This document shows positions 10,267-19,039 of a DNA stretch of 27,506 nt, piece after piece. The DNA is taken from NCBI GenBank assembly GCA_030141605.1, contig JAQGDQ010002465.1, forward strand, positions 1 to 27,506, written 5' to 3'. This DNA comes from Tubiluchus corallicola. Its lineage: Eukaryota; Priapulida; Priapulimorpha; Priapulimorphida; Tubiluchidae. Made by a program: the position numbers and the translations under genes. The stretch's first letter is position 1, and every line of letters begins with the position of its first letter. The notes under the pieces are model-generated. The model did no database searches. It was given only the letters and a program-made list of their open reading frames with translations, and had not been told where the DNA came from.

Positions 10267-10317
10267 ATAACTACTTCTTATCTATTTGTAATTTAGATAG
10301 GAAGTAGTTATTTGTTC
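10267..10317 (+). terminator. intrinsic terminator after dnaK
   Basis: Arms 10267-10284 and 10294-10311 form an 18-bp stem with a single G-U pair and a 9-base loop, followed by a short T-rich stretch. The weak T tract may let some transcription continue into the GNAT gene. Confidence 0.75.
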
Positions 10318-10341
10318 TATGTTATTTGGAGGTATTTTGTT

Positions 10342-10791
10342 ATGATGGAATTAAAAAGGATGACAGAAGAAGATTATGACATAATAAAAGGTAGAATCAT
10401 AAGAGATTACGCACAATCTAAAGTAAAAGTAGGGCTATGGCAGGCTGATGAGTCTATAGAGCTAGCTAAAGAAAGTATTGAAAAAATATTAACTGAAGGA
10501 ATGAAAACTCAAAACCATTATTTCTATGATGTTTTTGTAAAAACAGGAAAAATAGGTTTTGTTTGGTTTAATGTCCATAAAGATCAATTATATGTGAATT
10601 ATTCATATATATACGACAAATATATAAATGACTATTATGAGAAACCATTATTAATAAAAATTGAAAAAAAAGCAAAAGAATTAAACATAAAAAAAGTTAA
10701 TTTACATTTCTATGGATATAATAAATTAATTTCATTATATAGAAAACTAGGTTATCAAACTACAGAAATATTTTTAAAAAAATATATCTAA
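10342..10791 (+). CDS. GNAT family N-acetyltransferase
   Basis: The 149-residue product resembles GNAT acetyltransferases, which move an acetyl group from acetyl-CoA to an amine. Visible are a typical N-terminus (MELKRMTEEDYDIIKGRII), a central sheet (YDVFVKTGKIGFVWF) and a C-terminus like the CoA-binding half, ending with the family's LYRKLGYQTTEIFLKKYI. The glycine-rich pyrophosphate loop is poorly conserved, so the substrate cannot be guessed. I chose the ATG at 10342, 9 bases after GGAGG (10328-10332). The in-frame TTG at 10312 lies inside the terminator region. It is followed by ogt 21 bp later and probably shares its transcript. Confidence 0.75.
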   Translation: MMELKRMTEEDYDIIKGRIIRDYAQSKVKVGLWQADESIELAKESIEKILTEGMKTQNHYFYDVFVKTGKIGFVWFNVHKDQLYVNYSYIYDKYINDYYEKPLLIKIEKKAKELNIKKVNLHFYGYNKLISLYRKLGYQTTEIFLKKYI

Positions 10792-10812
10792 TTAATTTTG
10801 GATGGTGATTTT

Positions 10813-11283
10813 ATGTTGGCAACATATATTTTTCATAAAAAACTAGGAGTTATAGAAATAAGGGAGAGTAATCATAAAATTATTAGTATTAATTTTTTAA
10901 AAAAAGCCGTTTACTCAAAAGAGACTCCTTTATTGAAGGAATGTAAAGCTCAAGTTGAAGAATACTTGTTTGGAGCTAGAAAAAATTTTGATCTTAATAA
11001 ATTAAACTTAGATATAAATGGAAGCGATTTTGAAAAAAAAGTTTGGAACGAGATTTTAAAGGTAGAATATGGAAATACTAAGAGTTATGGTGAGATTGCT
11101 GAAAAAATAGGCGGAAAAAACTATAGTAGAGCTGTTGGGAAAGCAAGTGGCAAAAATAAAATTGCTATTATTATTCCCTGCCATAGAATTATTGGAAGCA
11201 CCGGAAAATTAGTCGGTTATTATTCAGGGGTAAATAGAAAAAAATATTTACTTGATTTAGAAAAATCAAAACTTTTAAAATGA
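10813..11283 (+). CDS. ogt: methylated-DNA--[protein]-cysteine S-methyltransferase
   Basis: This suicide repair enzyme takes the methyl group from O6-methylguanine in DNA onto its own cysteine. The 156-residue protein has the active-site motif IPCHRIIGSTG with Cys123, the DNA-binding SYGEIAEKIG and AVGKASGKNKIAI segments, and the usual C-terminal GYYSGVNRKKYLLDLE. I start it at the ATG at 10813, after GGATGGTG. The upstream in-frame TTG at 10798 has no ribosome site. It ends in TGA, unusual here where TAA and TAG dominate. Co-transcription with the GNAT gene is likely. Confidence 0.93.
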   Translation: MLATYIFHKKLGVIEIRESNHKIISINFLKKAVYSKETPLLKECKAQVEEYLFGARKNFDLNKLNLDINGSDFEKKVWNEILKVEYGNTKSYGEIAEKIGGKNYSRAVGKASGKNKIAIIIPCHRIIGSTGKLVGYYSGVNRKKYLLDLEKSKLLK

Positions 11284-11349
11284 ACACTTAATTATATAAT
11301 TGCACAATTTATTAAGTATATTTAACTTATATGATTTAAAATCTTTTCT

Positions 11350-11370
11350 ACGTTTTTATAAAACGTCTTT
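11350..11370 (+). terminator. weak hairpin between ogt and dnaJ
   Basis: ACGTTTT (11350-11356) pairs with AAAACGT (11360-11366) around a 3-base loop, followed by CTTTT. The stem is short, so this is only a possible terminator. Confidence 0.3.
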
Positions 11371-11432
11371 TAGCAACTACATAGAGGTCTTAATTAATTA
11401 ATAATTTATATACAATTTGGAAGGAGAAATAG

Positions 11433-12692
11433 ATGTCTAAAAGAGACTATTATGATGTGCTTGGAGTTTCAAAAACATCTGATGAAAATGAAATAAAAAA
11501 AGCATATCGAAAGCTTGCTATGAAATACCATCCAGATAAATTTTCAAATGCTTCAGATAAAGAAAAAAAAGAGGCTGAGCAACAATTTAAAGATATAAAT
11601 GATGCTTATCAGGTTTTGTCTGATGAAGAAAAAAGAAGCCAATATGATCGATTTGGTCATGCTGCTTTTGAAAATGGTCATGGCGGGTTTGGTGGATTTG
11701 GCGGATTTGAAAGTGGTGGATTTGGAGATTTAAATGATATTTTCGGTTCTATTTTTGGCGAAGGTTTTGGAGGAGGACGTTCTACTTCTAGAGGAACTAG
11801 GGTTTCTAAGGGAACAGACTTACGATACACTGTGACTATTACTTTAGAAGAAGCTGCAAAGGGTGTAGAAAAAGAAATAAAATATACTCGAGATGGAAGG
11901 TGTTCACAATGTGGTGGCACTGGAGCTAAAAGTGGAACTCCATTAGAAACATGTCCTAAGTGTAAAGGATCTGGAGAAATTAGAGAAAATCAAAGAACGA
12001 TATTTGGAAACTTTCAAAGTGTTAAGGAATGTGACAGGTGTAATGGTAGAGGAAAGATACCAAAAGAAGCCTGCCCTTTATGTAATGGTAAGGGCATCAC
12101 TAGAGATAAGGTCAGTAAAAAAATAAAAATACCTGCTGGGATAGATGATGGCCAAAAATTAAGAATAGAAGGTTTTGGAGAAGCTGGAGAAAATGGTGGA
12201 CCTTACGGAGACCTTTACGTTTTTATTAGGGTAAAAAAGCACAGTATTTTTGAACGTATTGATCAAGATATTCTATGTGAAATACCTATAACATACAAAA
12301 CAGCTACAATTGGTGGAGAAATAGAGGTTCCAACTATTGATGGAAACATAAAACTAAAAGTACCTGCTGGAACTCAAAATGGAAAAGTATTTAAAGTTAG
12401 TGAAAAAGGTATCCCTAGTTTAAGAAGTGGAAGAAGAGGAAACCAACTTATAAGGGTAATTATTGAAATACCTGTGAACTTAACTAGTGATCAAAAATAT
12501 TTACTTGAAAAATTTGATAACACATTAAAAGATAAAAATTATAAGGTTAAAAAAAATTTTTTTCAGAAAATAAAAGATATTCTCCAAATAAAAAAATCTA
12601 AACTTTTGTTTAGATTTTTTTATTTGCTAAACTATAAAAATAAAAAACATATGCATTATCTATGCTGTATAAATAAAGTTATCATGAGATAG
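11433..12692 (+). CDS. dnaJ: molecular chaperone DnaJ, C-terminal end probably frameshifted
   Basis: DnaJ stimulates DnaK ATPase activity and delivers substrates. The domains are complete: J domain 1-70 with HPD at 33-35, a Gly/Phe-rich region about 84-115, four zinc-finger repeats ([32 protein letters not shown]) and the C-terminal substrate domains. The uninterrupted frame gives 419 residues, longer than usual. Its last 35 or so residues run straight through a perfect terminator hairpin (12591-12620) and look like noise. A stop in another frame (TAA at 12589-12591), directly before the hairpin, would give about 385 residues, a normal length. So a one-base gain or two-base loss around 12575-12588 is likely. 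No CIRCE precedes it. The ribosome site is GGAAGGAG. Confidence 0.96.
   Translation: MSKRDYYDVLGVSKTSDENEIKKAYRKLAMKYHPDKFSNASDKEKKEAEQQFKDINDAYQVLSDEEKRSQYDRFGHAAFENGHGGFGGFGGFESGGFGDLNDIFGSIFGEGFGGGRSTSRGTRVSKGTDLRYTVTITLEEAAKGVEKEIKYTRDGRCSQCGGTGAKSGTPLETCPKCKGSGEIRENQRTIFGNFQSVKECDRCNGRGKIPKEACPLCNGKGITRDKVSKKIKIPAGIDDGQKLRIEGFGEAGENGGPYGDLYVFIRVKKHSIFERIDQDILCEIPITYKTATIGGEIEVPTIDGNIKLKVPAGTQNGKVFKVSEKGIPSLRSGRRGNQLIRVIIEIPVNLTSDQKYLLEKFDNTLKDKNYKVKKNFFQKIKDILQIKKSKLLFRFFYLLNYKNKKHMHYLCCINKVIMR
12591..12621 (+). terminator. strong intrinsic terminator at the end of dnaJ
   Basis: A perfect 13-bp stem (12591-12603 with 12608-12620) around TTTT, with T-rich right arm and tail. It lies inside the uninterrupted dnaJ frame, which argues that the true dnaJ stop is just before it. 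Confidence 0.85.
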
Positions 12693-13147
12693 CAAGTTAC
12701 ATAATTTATTAAAAAGTAGGTATACTTTAATCAGGATAAATTATAACCTCCTAAATAAAAACTTGCTTAAGTAATAAAAAAGAATTTATCTAATTAAAAA
12801 ATTAAATAAAATTACAGTAACATTGTAAAAAAATTTTGAATTTAAATTAATAATCATAAATTAAAAACTCATACAATAAAAATATATTTTTATAAAGAAT
12901 TATATTTTTAAATTTTAAATATTTAATTTTTTTATTATTCATGTTAGAATTAATTAGGTGCTTAAAGTAATAACTTCTATGTGACAATTTTATTTTCACC
13001 ACTATTAATTATACATTATTTACTGATACTTTACTTAAGTTTTATATACTAAATAGGCAATTCTTTATTATAGTCAAACATTAATTAGTCTAAAAAATAT
13101 GTATTATTACCTAATTATCTATATATATTAAAATTATAGGAGGAATC
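12693..13147. other. AT-rich intergenic region before trpD
   Basis: About 455 bp of very AT-rich sequence. I see no T-box motif, trp attenuator, tRNA or clear promoter. A minus-strand AGGAGG near 12740 has no start codon after it. Short CTTAAGTAATAA-like strings recur near 12765 and 12961, too short to call a repeat family. Confidence 0.5.
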
Positions 13148-14124
13148 ATGATAAACCATATGTTAGAAAGATTATTAAAAGGTGAAGCTCTTACTGAACA
13201 ACAAATGATATTTGCAATGGATGAAATAATGGAAGGAAAAGTATCAGATGTACTAATTAGTAGCTTTCTTACATCTCTTAGGGTAAAAGGTGAAAGTATT
13301 GATGAAATAAGTGGTGGAGCAAAGACTATGAGAAAGAGAGCTCCGAAAGTAAACTTTGGAGATAGATTTTTTATTGATACTTGTGGAACTGGTGGATCTG
13401 GAGAAAATATATATAATATATCTACTGCTGCAGCTTTTATCTGTGCTGCAGCTGGGGTACCTGTATTAAAATATGGAAATAGAGCTATATCTAGCAAAAG
13501 TGGTAGCGCTGATGTTTTAGAAAAATTAGGGTGCAATATAAATTTAAGTCCTGAAGAAGTAAAAAAATGCTTAGATGAATTAAACATTGGTTTTTTATTT
13601 GCCCCTAATTTTCATAAGGATATGGAACATGTAACAAAAGTAAGAAAAAATCTAGGGTTTAGAACAATATTTAATATATTAGGTCCATTAATAAACCCTG
13701 CAGATGTAAAAGGACAGCTTTTAGGTGTATTTAATGAAAACCTTACTGAGATTATGGCAGGAGCTCTTAATAATTTAGGAGTTGAACATGCCCTTGTTGT
13801 ACACGGAAAAGATGGATTAGACGAAATAACTGTAAGTGATAAAACAAAAGTGACAGAGTTAAAAAATAAAAAACTAAATACTTACTATATAGAACCTGAG
13901 AATTTTGGGATAGAAAGTGTAGCTAAGAAACACATCAGAGGAGGAACCCCTTCTGATAATGCAAAAATAATAACAGATATATTTAATGGAAATATAGAAG
14001 GTCCAAAAAAGATATATTACTTTTAAACGCAGGAGCAGCATTATATGTTGGTCAAAAAGTAGATTCAATAAAGTCTGGTGTTGAGCTAGCTAAAGAAATA
14101 ATAAAAAATAAAAGTAAAAAATAA
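13148..14124 (+). CDS. trpD: anthranilate phosphoribosyltransferase-like protein, frame broken near the 3' end
   Basis: TrpD transfers phosphoribosyl from PRPP to anthranilate in tryptophan synthesis. Family motifs are clear: [17 protein letters not shown] near residue 80, [20 protein letters not shown] near 105, [27 protein letters not shown], and the DGLDEITV motif that binds metal. The first frame stops at 14026 after 292 residues with tail KKIYYF. The -1 frame from 14011 continues [17 protein letters not shown] through [10 protein letters not shown] to TAA at 14124, giving 325 residues. One A is therefore missing in the run 14005-14010. The usual GTGGD motif reads GTGGS. No other trp gene is visible, so substrate and pathway are uncertain. 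The ATG follows AGGAGG. Confidence 0.88.
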
Positions 14125-14304
14125 GCTTGAAGACTTTATTACTTTTACAAATATTTTTTAATATTAAAATATTAATAAGCATTGTAATCAGTCATTTTAA
14201 TAACTAATTTAAAATATAAAAATTTAATTTATTATAGTAAAATACATAATATTAAACATTCTTTAATAAGGTAAACTTATTTAAAATTTTTATAGGAGGA
14301 AGTA

Positions 14305-15087
14305 ATGGCATTAATTAATTGTAAATTGTTTTCTGAAATATTACAGTTACATGTAGAGGTAAATGTAATACTACCACAAAATTATAAGGGTGAAAAGGTA
14401 CCTGTTTTATATTTATTACATGGATTAAGTGGATCTCAAGATTCATGGATTAGACAAACTTCTATTGAAAGGTATGTTGAAAATTATAACATTGTCATAG
14501 TTATGCCTGACGCCTTTAGAAGTTTTTATACAAATATGAATAATACATTTTTATATGAAACTTTTATAAGTGAAGAACTTCCAAGTATTATAAAAAAAAT
14601 CTTTCCTATAAGCAATAAGAGAGAGGAAACATTTATTGCAGGTTTTTCTATGGGAGGCTATGGTGCTTTTAAAATAGCTCTTTCTTACCCTGATAAATAT
14701 TTCGCTGCTGCTAGCTTATCTGGGGCTCTTAATGTAAAAACTATTAAAAATCGTTATGAAGAAGCTCAAAAAGAGATTAAAAGGGTCATAAATGAATATA
14801 ACGCTATATTTGGACATGAATTAAACTCTAAAGATGACATATATAATTTAGTTAACAATATTAATGAAAAGAAACTTCTAAAGCCAAGACTTTACCAGTA
14901 CTGCGGCAGAGATGATTTTTTATATGAAGACAATATAAAATTTAAATACTTTATACGTGATAAAGATTTTGATCATAACTACCATGAAACTCCAGGTGAC
15001 CATGATTGGTATTATTGTGATAAAGAAATTCAAAATGTATTAAACTGGCTAAACTTAAAAAAAATTGACGAAAAAAAAGAAATCTAG
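14305..15087 (+). CDS. alpha/beta hydrolase, esterase of the COG0627 (S-formylglutathione hydrolase/tributyrin esterase) type
   Basis: The 260-residue serine hydrolase lacks a signal peptide and is probably cytoplasmic. Motifs: VLYLLHGLSGSQDSWIR (oxyanion region), the nucleophile elbow GFSMGGYGAF with Ser115, GRDDFLYEDN with the likely acid Asp near 204, and PGDHDWYYCD with His233. Its natural substrate (acetyl or feruloyl esters, or S-formylglutathione) cannot be decided from sequence. The ATG follows AGGAGG. It stands alone, and its stop codon lies inside the left arm of the terminator that follows. Confidence 0.88.
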   Translation: MALINCKLFSEILQLHVEVNVILPQNYKGEKVPVLYLLHGLSGSQDSWIRQTSIERYVENYNIVIVMPDAFRSFYTNMNNTFLYETFISEELPSIIKKIFPISNKREETFIAGFSMGGYGAFKIALSYPDKYFAAASLSGALNVKTIKNRYEEAQKEIKRVINEYNAIFGHELNSKDDIYNLVNNINEKKLLKPRLYQYCGRDDFLYEDNIKFKYFIRDKDFDHNYHETPGDHDWYYCDKEIQNVLNWLNLKKIDEKKEI

Positions 15088-15109
15088 ATCAAGGTCTAGG
15101 TTTCTTTTA
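15071..15109. terminator. bidirectional terminator between convergent genes
   Basis: Arms 15076-15088 and 15095-15107 form a 13-bp stem with one G-U pair and a 6-base loop. On the plus strand it ends in CTTTTAA. On the minus strand it is followed by eight T's (A's at 15071-15078). It ends the esterase transcript and is the only clear terminator for the leftward cluster. Confidence 0.8.
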
Positions 15110-15218
15110 ATCACATGTAAATTATATTTAGTATAATATGTAATTTTTTATTTTTAGAGTAATACAAAATCATGTATTTATATAATGTTAATACATTGCA
15201 CAACCGTTTTCTCTATTT

Positions 15219-15743
15219 TTAAAGCAAACTTCCTGTTATCGCATTAAAAAATATTTTTCCTGTATCTTCAATAATCCAATCATTTTCTAACTTTATTAAC
15301 TTTAAGTTGATATCAAATTCATTTACAGGACAGTCTTCGCTTTTAAGGGTTTCAATAATAGATTCTTGCAATCTTTTATCTTCCTTACCACCTGTAAAAA
15401 TATTTATAATCGAACTTTTAGTATTTTCAAGAAAAATTTTCTTTATATCTGGAGATATAATATGTAAGTCTACATTTGCAGAAGTTTTTTCTTCATTATC
15501 AAATGTAACATCTAAAATGTCATACTTTATATTATTTAACATTTCCTTAAGAACATCTTTTTTATCTCCTTCTTCTATATCTAGTTTTAGAAAAAAATTA
15601 TCCTTTGTATATTTATTTGCTTCTTTAAAATCCATTTTCTTTACAGATTCCATGAATTTATTTACAGTTAATTTAGGGCTATTTTGCGAACAAGAAACTA
15701 AAATAATAAATAAAATTACCATAAGCGTTAATTTTTTTAACAT
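15219..15743 (-). CDS. lipoprotein, DUF4878-like
   Basis: The 174-residue product begins with a basic and hydrophobic signal (MLKKLTLMVILFIILVSC) with a lipobox ending at Cys18. It should therefore be lipidated and membrane-anchored. The mature part (TVNKFMESVKKMDFKEANKY) and the later LKLIKLENDWIIED resemble the small NTF2-like DUF4878 lipoproteins. That family assignment is tentative and no function is known. The ATG follows AGGAGG, 13 bases after the methyltransferase stop, so it is the last gene of the leftward cluster. A plus-strand ORF over the same bases is a shadow. Confidence 0.75.
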   Translation of the reverse strand: MLKKLTLMVILFIILVSCSQNSPKLTVNKFMESVKKMDFKEANKYTKDNFFLKLDIEEGDKKDVLKEMLNNIKYDILDVTFDNEEKTSANVDLHIISPDIKKIFLENTKSSIINIFTGGKEDKRLQESIIETLKSEDCPVNEFDINLKLIKLENDWIIEDTGKIFFNAITGSLL

Positions 15744-15756
15744 ATTACCTCCTAAT

Positions 15757-16320
15757 TTAATTTTCTCCTAGTAACCTATCTAAAATTATTGATATTGCTG
15801 ATCTAACTGAAAGATGATTATATGTTGCACTTCCTCTTATTGGATGCAATATATAATCAGAAAGTTTCATTGTTTCTTCAGTAAGTCCCCAACCTGTTCC
15901 AAACAACAATAAAATTGGTTTATCTGTAGAAAAAATTATTTTAGACATTTCACTATAGTTTACACTGTTTTCATAAAAATTAGCAGAAGTTGTAATAACA
16001 AAAGGTTTCTTACTTTCATTTGTTGTTATCTTCCTTACTGATAGTTCTATTGATTCTACTATACAAGTACTAGAAAAAGCTTCTATTCTATCTTTGTTAT
16101 AACTAGAACCAAAGCCTTCCTTCCAGTAATTTATAATTCTTTCTGTTAATTTTTTTTGAGCTTCAACTGGAACAATTATTTGATACTCTTTTATATCATA
16201 AGTTCTACATATTCTAGATATATCATGTATATCAAAATTAGTAACAGATGTTGCAACTATTTCTTTATTCTTATTATATACAGGAAAGTGAACAAGCCCT
16301 AAGTAAATATTAGATCTCAA
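15757..16320 (-). CDS. SPOUT-type RNA methyltransferase, COG4752
   Basis: The 187-residue protein matches the family of small RNA methyltransferases often encoded next to trmD and rimM in Fusobacteria and delta-proteobacteria. Visible features are the N-terminal YLGLVHFPVYNKNKEIVATS, the TNFDIHDISRICRTYDI segment, and the SAM-binding knot-like end (LLLFGTGWGLTEETM, HPIRGSATYNHLSVRSAISI). The target RNA and position are unknown to me. It starts with TTG at 16320 behind AAGGAG, two bases after the gamma carbonic anhydrase stop. Confidence 0.82.
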   Translation of the reverse strand: MRSNIYLGLVHFPVYNKNKEIVATSVTNFDIHDISRICRTYDIKEYQIIVPVEAQKKLTERIINYWKEGFGSSYNKDRIEAFSSTCIVESIELSVRKITTNESKKPFVITTSANFYENSVNYSEMSKIIFSTDKPILLLFGTGWGLTEETMKLSDYILHPIRGSATYNHLSVRSAISIILDRLLGEN

Positions 16321-16322
16321 TA

Positions 16323-16850
16323 TTATTTCTCCTTAATTAGTTTTAAGCCATCTAAAAATAAATCAATATTTTTAATGTATTCTTTTGACAAGCTTAAAAT
16401 ATACTCTTTATCTGTTTCATTAATTTTTCTAATTATTTTTCCTGGATTTCCTAAAATCAAAGATGCTTCCTCAATTTTTAACTTATGGGTTACGATAGTA
16501 TTGGCTCCTATGATGCAATTGTCAGGAATAATGGAGCCATCTAAAATAGTACTCCCCATACCAATAAGAACATTATTTCCTATAGTACACCCGTGCAGTA
16601 TAGCTCCATGACCAACAGTTACGTTATCACCTATTTTTGTACTATACTCATGTGAAACATGAATCACACAATTATCTTGTATATTTGATCCATTCCCTAT
16701 TGTAACAAAATTAATATCTCCCCTTACTACAGCTGAAAACCAAACACTAGAATTACTACCTATATTAACATCTCCAATAATTGATGCTGTGTTTGCAATA
16801 TAACATTTTTCTTCCAAGATAGGTTTTTTATTTGAAAGAGCATAAAGCAA
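16323..16850 (-). CDS. gamma carbonic anhydrase family protein (YrdA/PaaY type)
   Basis: The 175-residue left-handed beta-helix protein has hexapeptide repeats throughout (IIGDVNIGSNSSVWFSAVVRGD, IGDNVTVGHGAILHGCTIGN, VLIGMGSTILDGSIIPDN). The metal-ligand histidines are seen in CVIHVSHEYS and TVGHGAILHG. The family trimerises and binds zinc or iron. Some members hydrate CO2 and others have no shown activity. The start is TTG at 16850 behind a strong AAAGGGGG. It sits 13 bp after the SanA-like gene and is co-transcribed with it. Confidence 0.9.
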   Translation of the reverse strand: MLYALSNKKPILEEKCYIANTASIIGDVNIGSNSSVWFSAVVRGDINFVTIGNGSNIQDNCVIHVSHEYSTKIGDNVTVGHGAILHGCTIGNNVLIGMGSTILDGSIIPDNCIIGANTIVTHKLKIEEASLILGNPGKIIRKINETDKEYILSLSKEYIKNIDLFLDGLKLIKEK

Positions 16851-16863
16851 CTTAATTCCCCCT

Positions 16864-17502
16864 TTATTTTATAATAATTTTTTCTCCTAAAAATTTAGGT
16901 TTTGTATCCATTATGTATATATCAATTACTGCTCCTAACCTTGCAAGTCGCTCTCTTATTTTTACTTTTGTAGCAAGCTTTCCATAAACATCTTTTGCAT
17001 TATACCCTATGATATCAAGTGACTTGTTTTTTCCTATAAAAATAGCCCTTTCATTGTGAAATTTCTGTGATATAACTGTAAACTGTACCTGTCCAAATAT
17101 AGCATTTGCTCTAACAATAGAATCTAGTGTTCTAAATCCAGCATAATCTAAGTAAATTTTTTCCTTAGGAATGCCCCTTTCTATTAGATCACTTTGCATA
17201 TTTTTAGGCTCATTATAGTACTCAAATCTATTATCTCCACTGACAATAAAAAAGTCAACTTTATTATTTTTATATAATTCTTCTGCTGCATCTATTCTAT
17301 ATTTATAATATAAATTTATTTTATTTTTAGCTAAGTATTTAGAAGTACCTAAAACAACTCCAACTCTATTTTTAGGTATCATTTCAATGTCTTTATAAGT
17401 TTTCTTATATGAATGCAATATGATAATACTTTCACTTATAATAAATGGTAATAAACATAAAATAAATAAACAGCACATTATTTTCATAATTTTTTTTAAC
17501 AT
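16864..17502 (-). CDS. SanA/YdcF-family (DUF218) membrane-anchored protein
   Basis: The 212-residue product has one N-terminal membrane segment (about residues 9-29) and then a DUF218 domain. Visible features are RVGVVLGTSKYLAKNKINLYY near residue 46, YRIDAAEELYKNNKVDFFIVSGDN near 68, MQSDLIERGIPKEKIYLDYAGFRTLDSIVRA near 103 and FTVISQKFHNERAIFI near 141. This is the pattern of SanA, which in E. coli affects vancomycin permeability at high temperature. The biochemical activity is unknown. It starts 12 bases after trmD with AAAGG as ribosome site. A second Met five codons in is also possible. Confidence 0.85.
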   Translation of the reverse strand: MLKKIMKIMCCLFILCLLPFIISESIIILHSYKKTYKDIEMIPKNRVGVVLGTSKYLAKNKINLYYKYRIDAAEELYKNNKVDFFIVSGDNRFEYYNEPKNMQSDLIERGIPKEKIYLDYAGFRTLDSIVRANAIFGQVQFTVISQKFHNERAIFIGKNKSLDIIGYNAKDVYGKLATKVKIRERLARLGAVIDIYIMDTKPKFLGEKIIIK

Positions 17503-17514
17503 AACAAAAACCTT

Positions 17515-18246
17515 TTATTTTTTTAATTTTATTTCATCTAATAATTCTCTCTCTATTTTATTTAGTTTTTTTTTCTTTAATAAGTCTTTTCTTCTTAAAT
17601 AAGTTCTTTCTAAACTTTCTTTTAGCCTCCATAATTTTATCTCTTTATGATTTCCTGAGGTAAGAACCTTTGGAACTTTCATGCCCTTATACTCATAAGG
17701 TTTTGTATAATGTGGATAATCTAAAAGACCATTATAAAAAGAGTCATTTTCATAAGATTCCTTTTTTATAACATTAGGAAGTAGCCTTATAATAGAATCA
17801 GAAATAACCATTGCAGGTATTTCTCCTCCAGTTAAAACATAGTCTCCTATAGAAATTTCATAATCTACAAATTTTTCAATCACTCTTTCGTCTATTCCTT
17901 CATAATGCCCTGCAATAATAGTGATTTCATCTAGTGTTGCAAGTTTATTTGCAATATTTTGATTATATTTTTTTCCTTGAGGCGAAGTATAGATAATAGG
18001 CCCCTGCATGCTATTTAGTATTTTAAAAAAAGGTTCAGGCTTTAAAACCATACCTGATCCTCCACCATAGGGAGTATCGTCTGCTTTTTTGTGTTTATCA
18101 AAACAATAGTCCCTTATATTAATAATACTTATGCACACGCTTCCCTTTTCAATTGCTCTTTTTATTATGCTTTCATTTAAAAATGGCTCAAAAAAATTTG
18201 GGAAAAGCGTAACTATATTTATAGTCATATTTTCTTTATTTCTCAT
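17515..18246 (-). CDS. trmD: tRNA (guanine-37-N1)-methyltransferase TrmD
   Basis: TrmD methylates G37 next to the anticodon and prevents frameshifting. The 243-residue protein shows INIVTLFPNFFEPFL, the HKKADDTPYGGGSGMVLKPEP motif, IYTSPQGKKYNQ, and the trefoil-knot SAM site (IIAGHYEGIDERVIE, ISIGDYVLTGGEIPAMV). C-terminal PKVLTSGNHKEIKLWR is typical. The longest frame begins at 18246, overlapping rimM by 11 bases. Most TrmD proteins start at the equivalent of Met7 (18228), which is also possible. The rimM-trmD pair is a classic arrangement. Confidence 0.97.
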   Translation of the reverse strand: MRNKENMTINIVTLFPNFFEPFLNESIIKRAIEKGSVCISIINIRDYCFDKHKKADDTPYGGGSGMVLKPEPFFKILNSMQGPIIYTSPQGKKYNQNIANKLATLDEITIIAGHYEGIDERVIEKFVDYEISIGDYVLTGGEIPAMVISDSIIRLLPNVIKKESYENDSFYNGLLDYPHYTKPYEYKGMKVPKVLTSGNHKEIKLWRLKESLERTYLRRKDLLKKKKLNKIERELLDEIKLKK

Positions 18247-18754
18247 TTGATTTCATTCCATATATTAATTCAACATCTATTCTATCTAAATTAAGATCTA
18301 TATTTTTTACAAATTCATAAACGTTTGGAATCATTATTTCACTTTTTGCATTATTTAATATTAAAATATCATGAGCAGCACTATATAAAATATCATCAAC
18401 ATTCCCTAAAAACACATTATTTTCATAAACAGACATACCTATCAAGTCTTCTGGAAAATATAAATCTTTTGACTTTTCACTAATTAATAGCTCTCTATTA
18501 ACTAATACTTCATTATTTATATACTTTAGAGCCTCAGCTTTAGTATTTATTTCCTCTATATTCATAACAATTTTCTTTTCATTAAGTGCTAAAATAGATG
18601 TGACTGTAAAAAGATTTGTTTCATTACTTAAATCTTTTAGTATAATTTTTTTTTTCTCTAACCTTTTATAGTTTGAAATAAGAGAATTTACTTTTAAAGC
18701 ACCTTTTAAGTGATGAGTTCCAGATACTCTGCCAATATTTATAAGCTTTTTCAT
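18236..18754 (-). CDS. rimM: 16S rRNA maturation factor RimM
   Basis: RimM helps mature the head of the 30S subunit and binds S19. The 172-residue protein has the N-terminal beta-barrel (INIGRVSGTHHLKGALKV) and the C-terminal PRC-barrel (LYFPEDLIGMSVYENN, VDDILYSAAHDILIL, IMIPNVYEFVKNID). The ATG follows AAGGAG. The khpA-rimM-trmD order is common in many bacteria. The stop overlaps the trmD start. Confidence 0.94.
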   Translation of the reverse strand: MKKLINIGRVSGTHHLKGALKVNSLISNYKRLEKKKIILKDLSNETNLFTVTSILALNEKKIVMNIEEINTKAEALKYINNEVLVNRELLISEKSKDLYFPEDLIGMSVYENNVFLGNVDDILYSAAHDILILNNAKSEIMIPNVYEFVKNIDLNLDRIDVELIYGMKSNEK

Positions 18755-18772
18755 TTTTCTCCTTAATTTAGG

Positions 18773-19012
18773 TTAATCTAAAAATTCTACTTTAACATTT
18801 AGCTTATCTTTCACCCCTGCAGCTTGAGCTACACCACGTATAGCATTTGCAGTTATCCCGTTTTTTCCAATAACCATACCTAGCTCACCTTCTGCAACTT
18901 TAATTTTATAAACTGCATTTTTATCTGATATCTCTTCCACAATTACTACTTCATCTTGAGTCTTTACCAATTCTTTTACAATAAAATAAAGAAGTGTCTT
19001 CAATTTATCCAT
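18773..19012 (-). CDS. khpA: KH-domain RNA-binding protein KhpA
   Basis: The 79-residue protein is a single KH domain with the GxxG loop in GMVIGKNGITANAIRGVAQAAG. KhpA (YlqC) typically sits between rpsP or ffh and rimM, and binds RNA, often with KhpB. Its length is normal. AGGAGG lies 11 bases before the ATG. It is followed by rimM after 18 bp. Confidence 0.92.
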   Translation of the reverse strand: MDKLKTLLYFIVKELVKTQDEVVIVEEISDKNAVYKIKVAEGELGMVIGKNGITANAIRGVAQAAGVKDKLNVKVEFLD

Positions 19013-19039
19013 ACCTTACAAACCTCCTAAATTAATATA

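Noticed and set aside
12725-12765. Minus-strand AGGAGG as the ribosome site of a hidden gene
   Set aside because: No ATG, GTG or TTG follows at suitable spacing, and no open frame has a coding character.
12693-13147. A T-box or tryptophan attenuator before trpD
   Set aside because: The conserved T-box core and a leader peptide with Trp codons are not visible.
13111-13587. 158-codon minus-strand ORF opposite trpD
   Set aside because: Antisense shadow. The plus strand carries clear TrpD motifs over the same bases.
15307-15771. 154-codon plus-strand ORF
   Set aside because: It lies opposite the lipoprotein gene, which has a signal peptide, lipobox and AGGAGG. The plus ORF has none of these.
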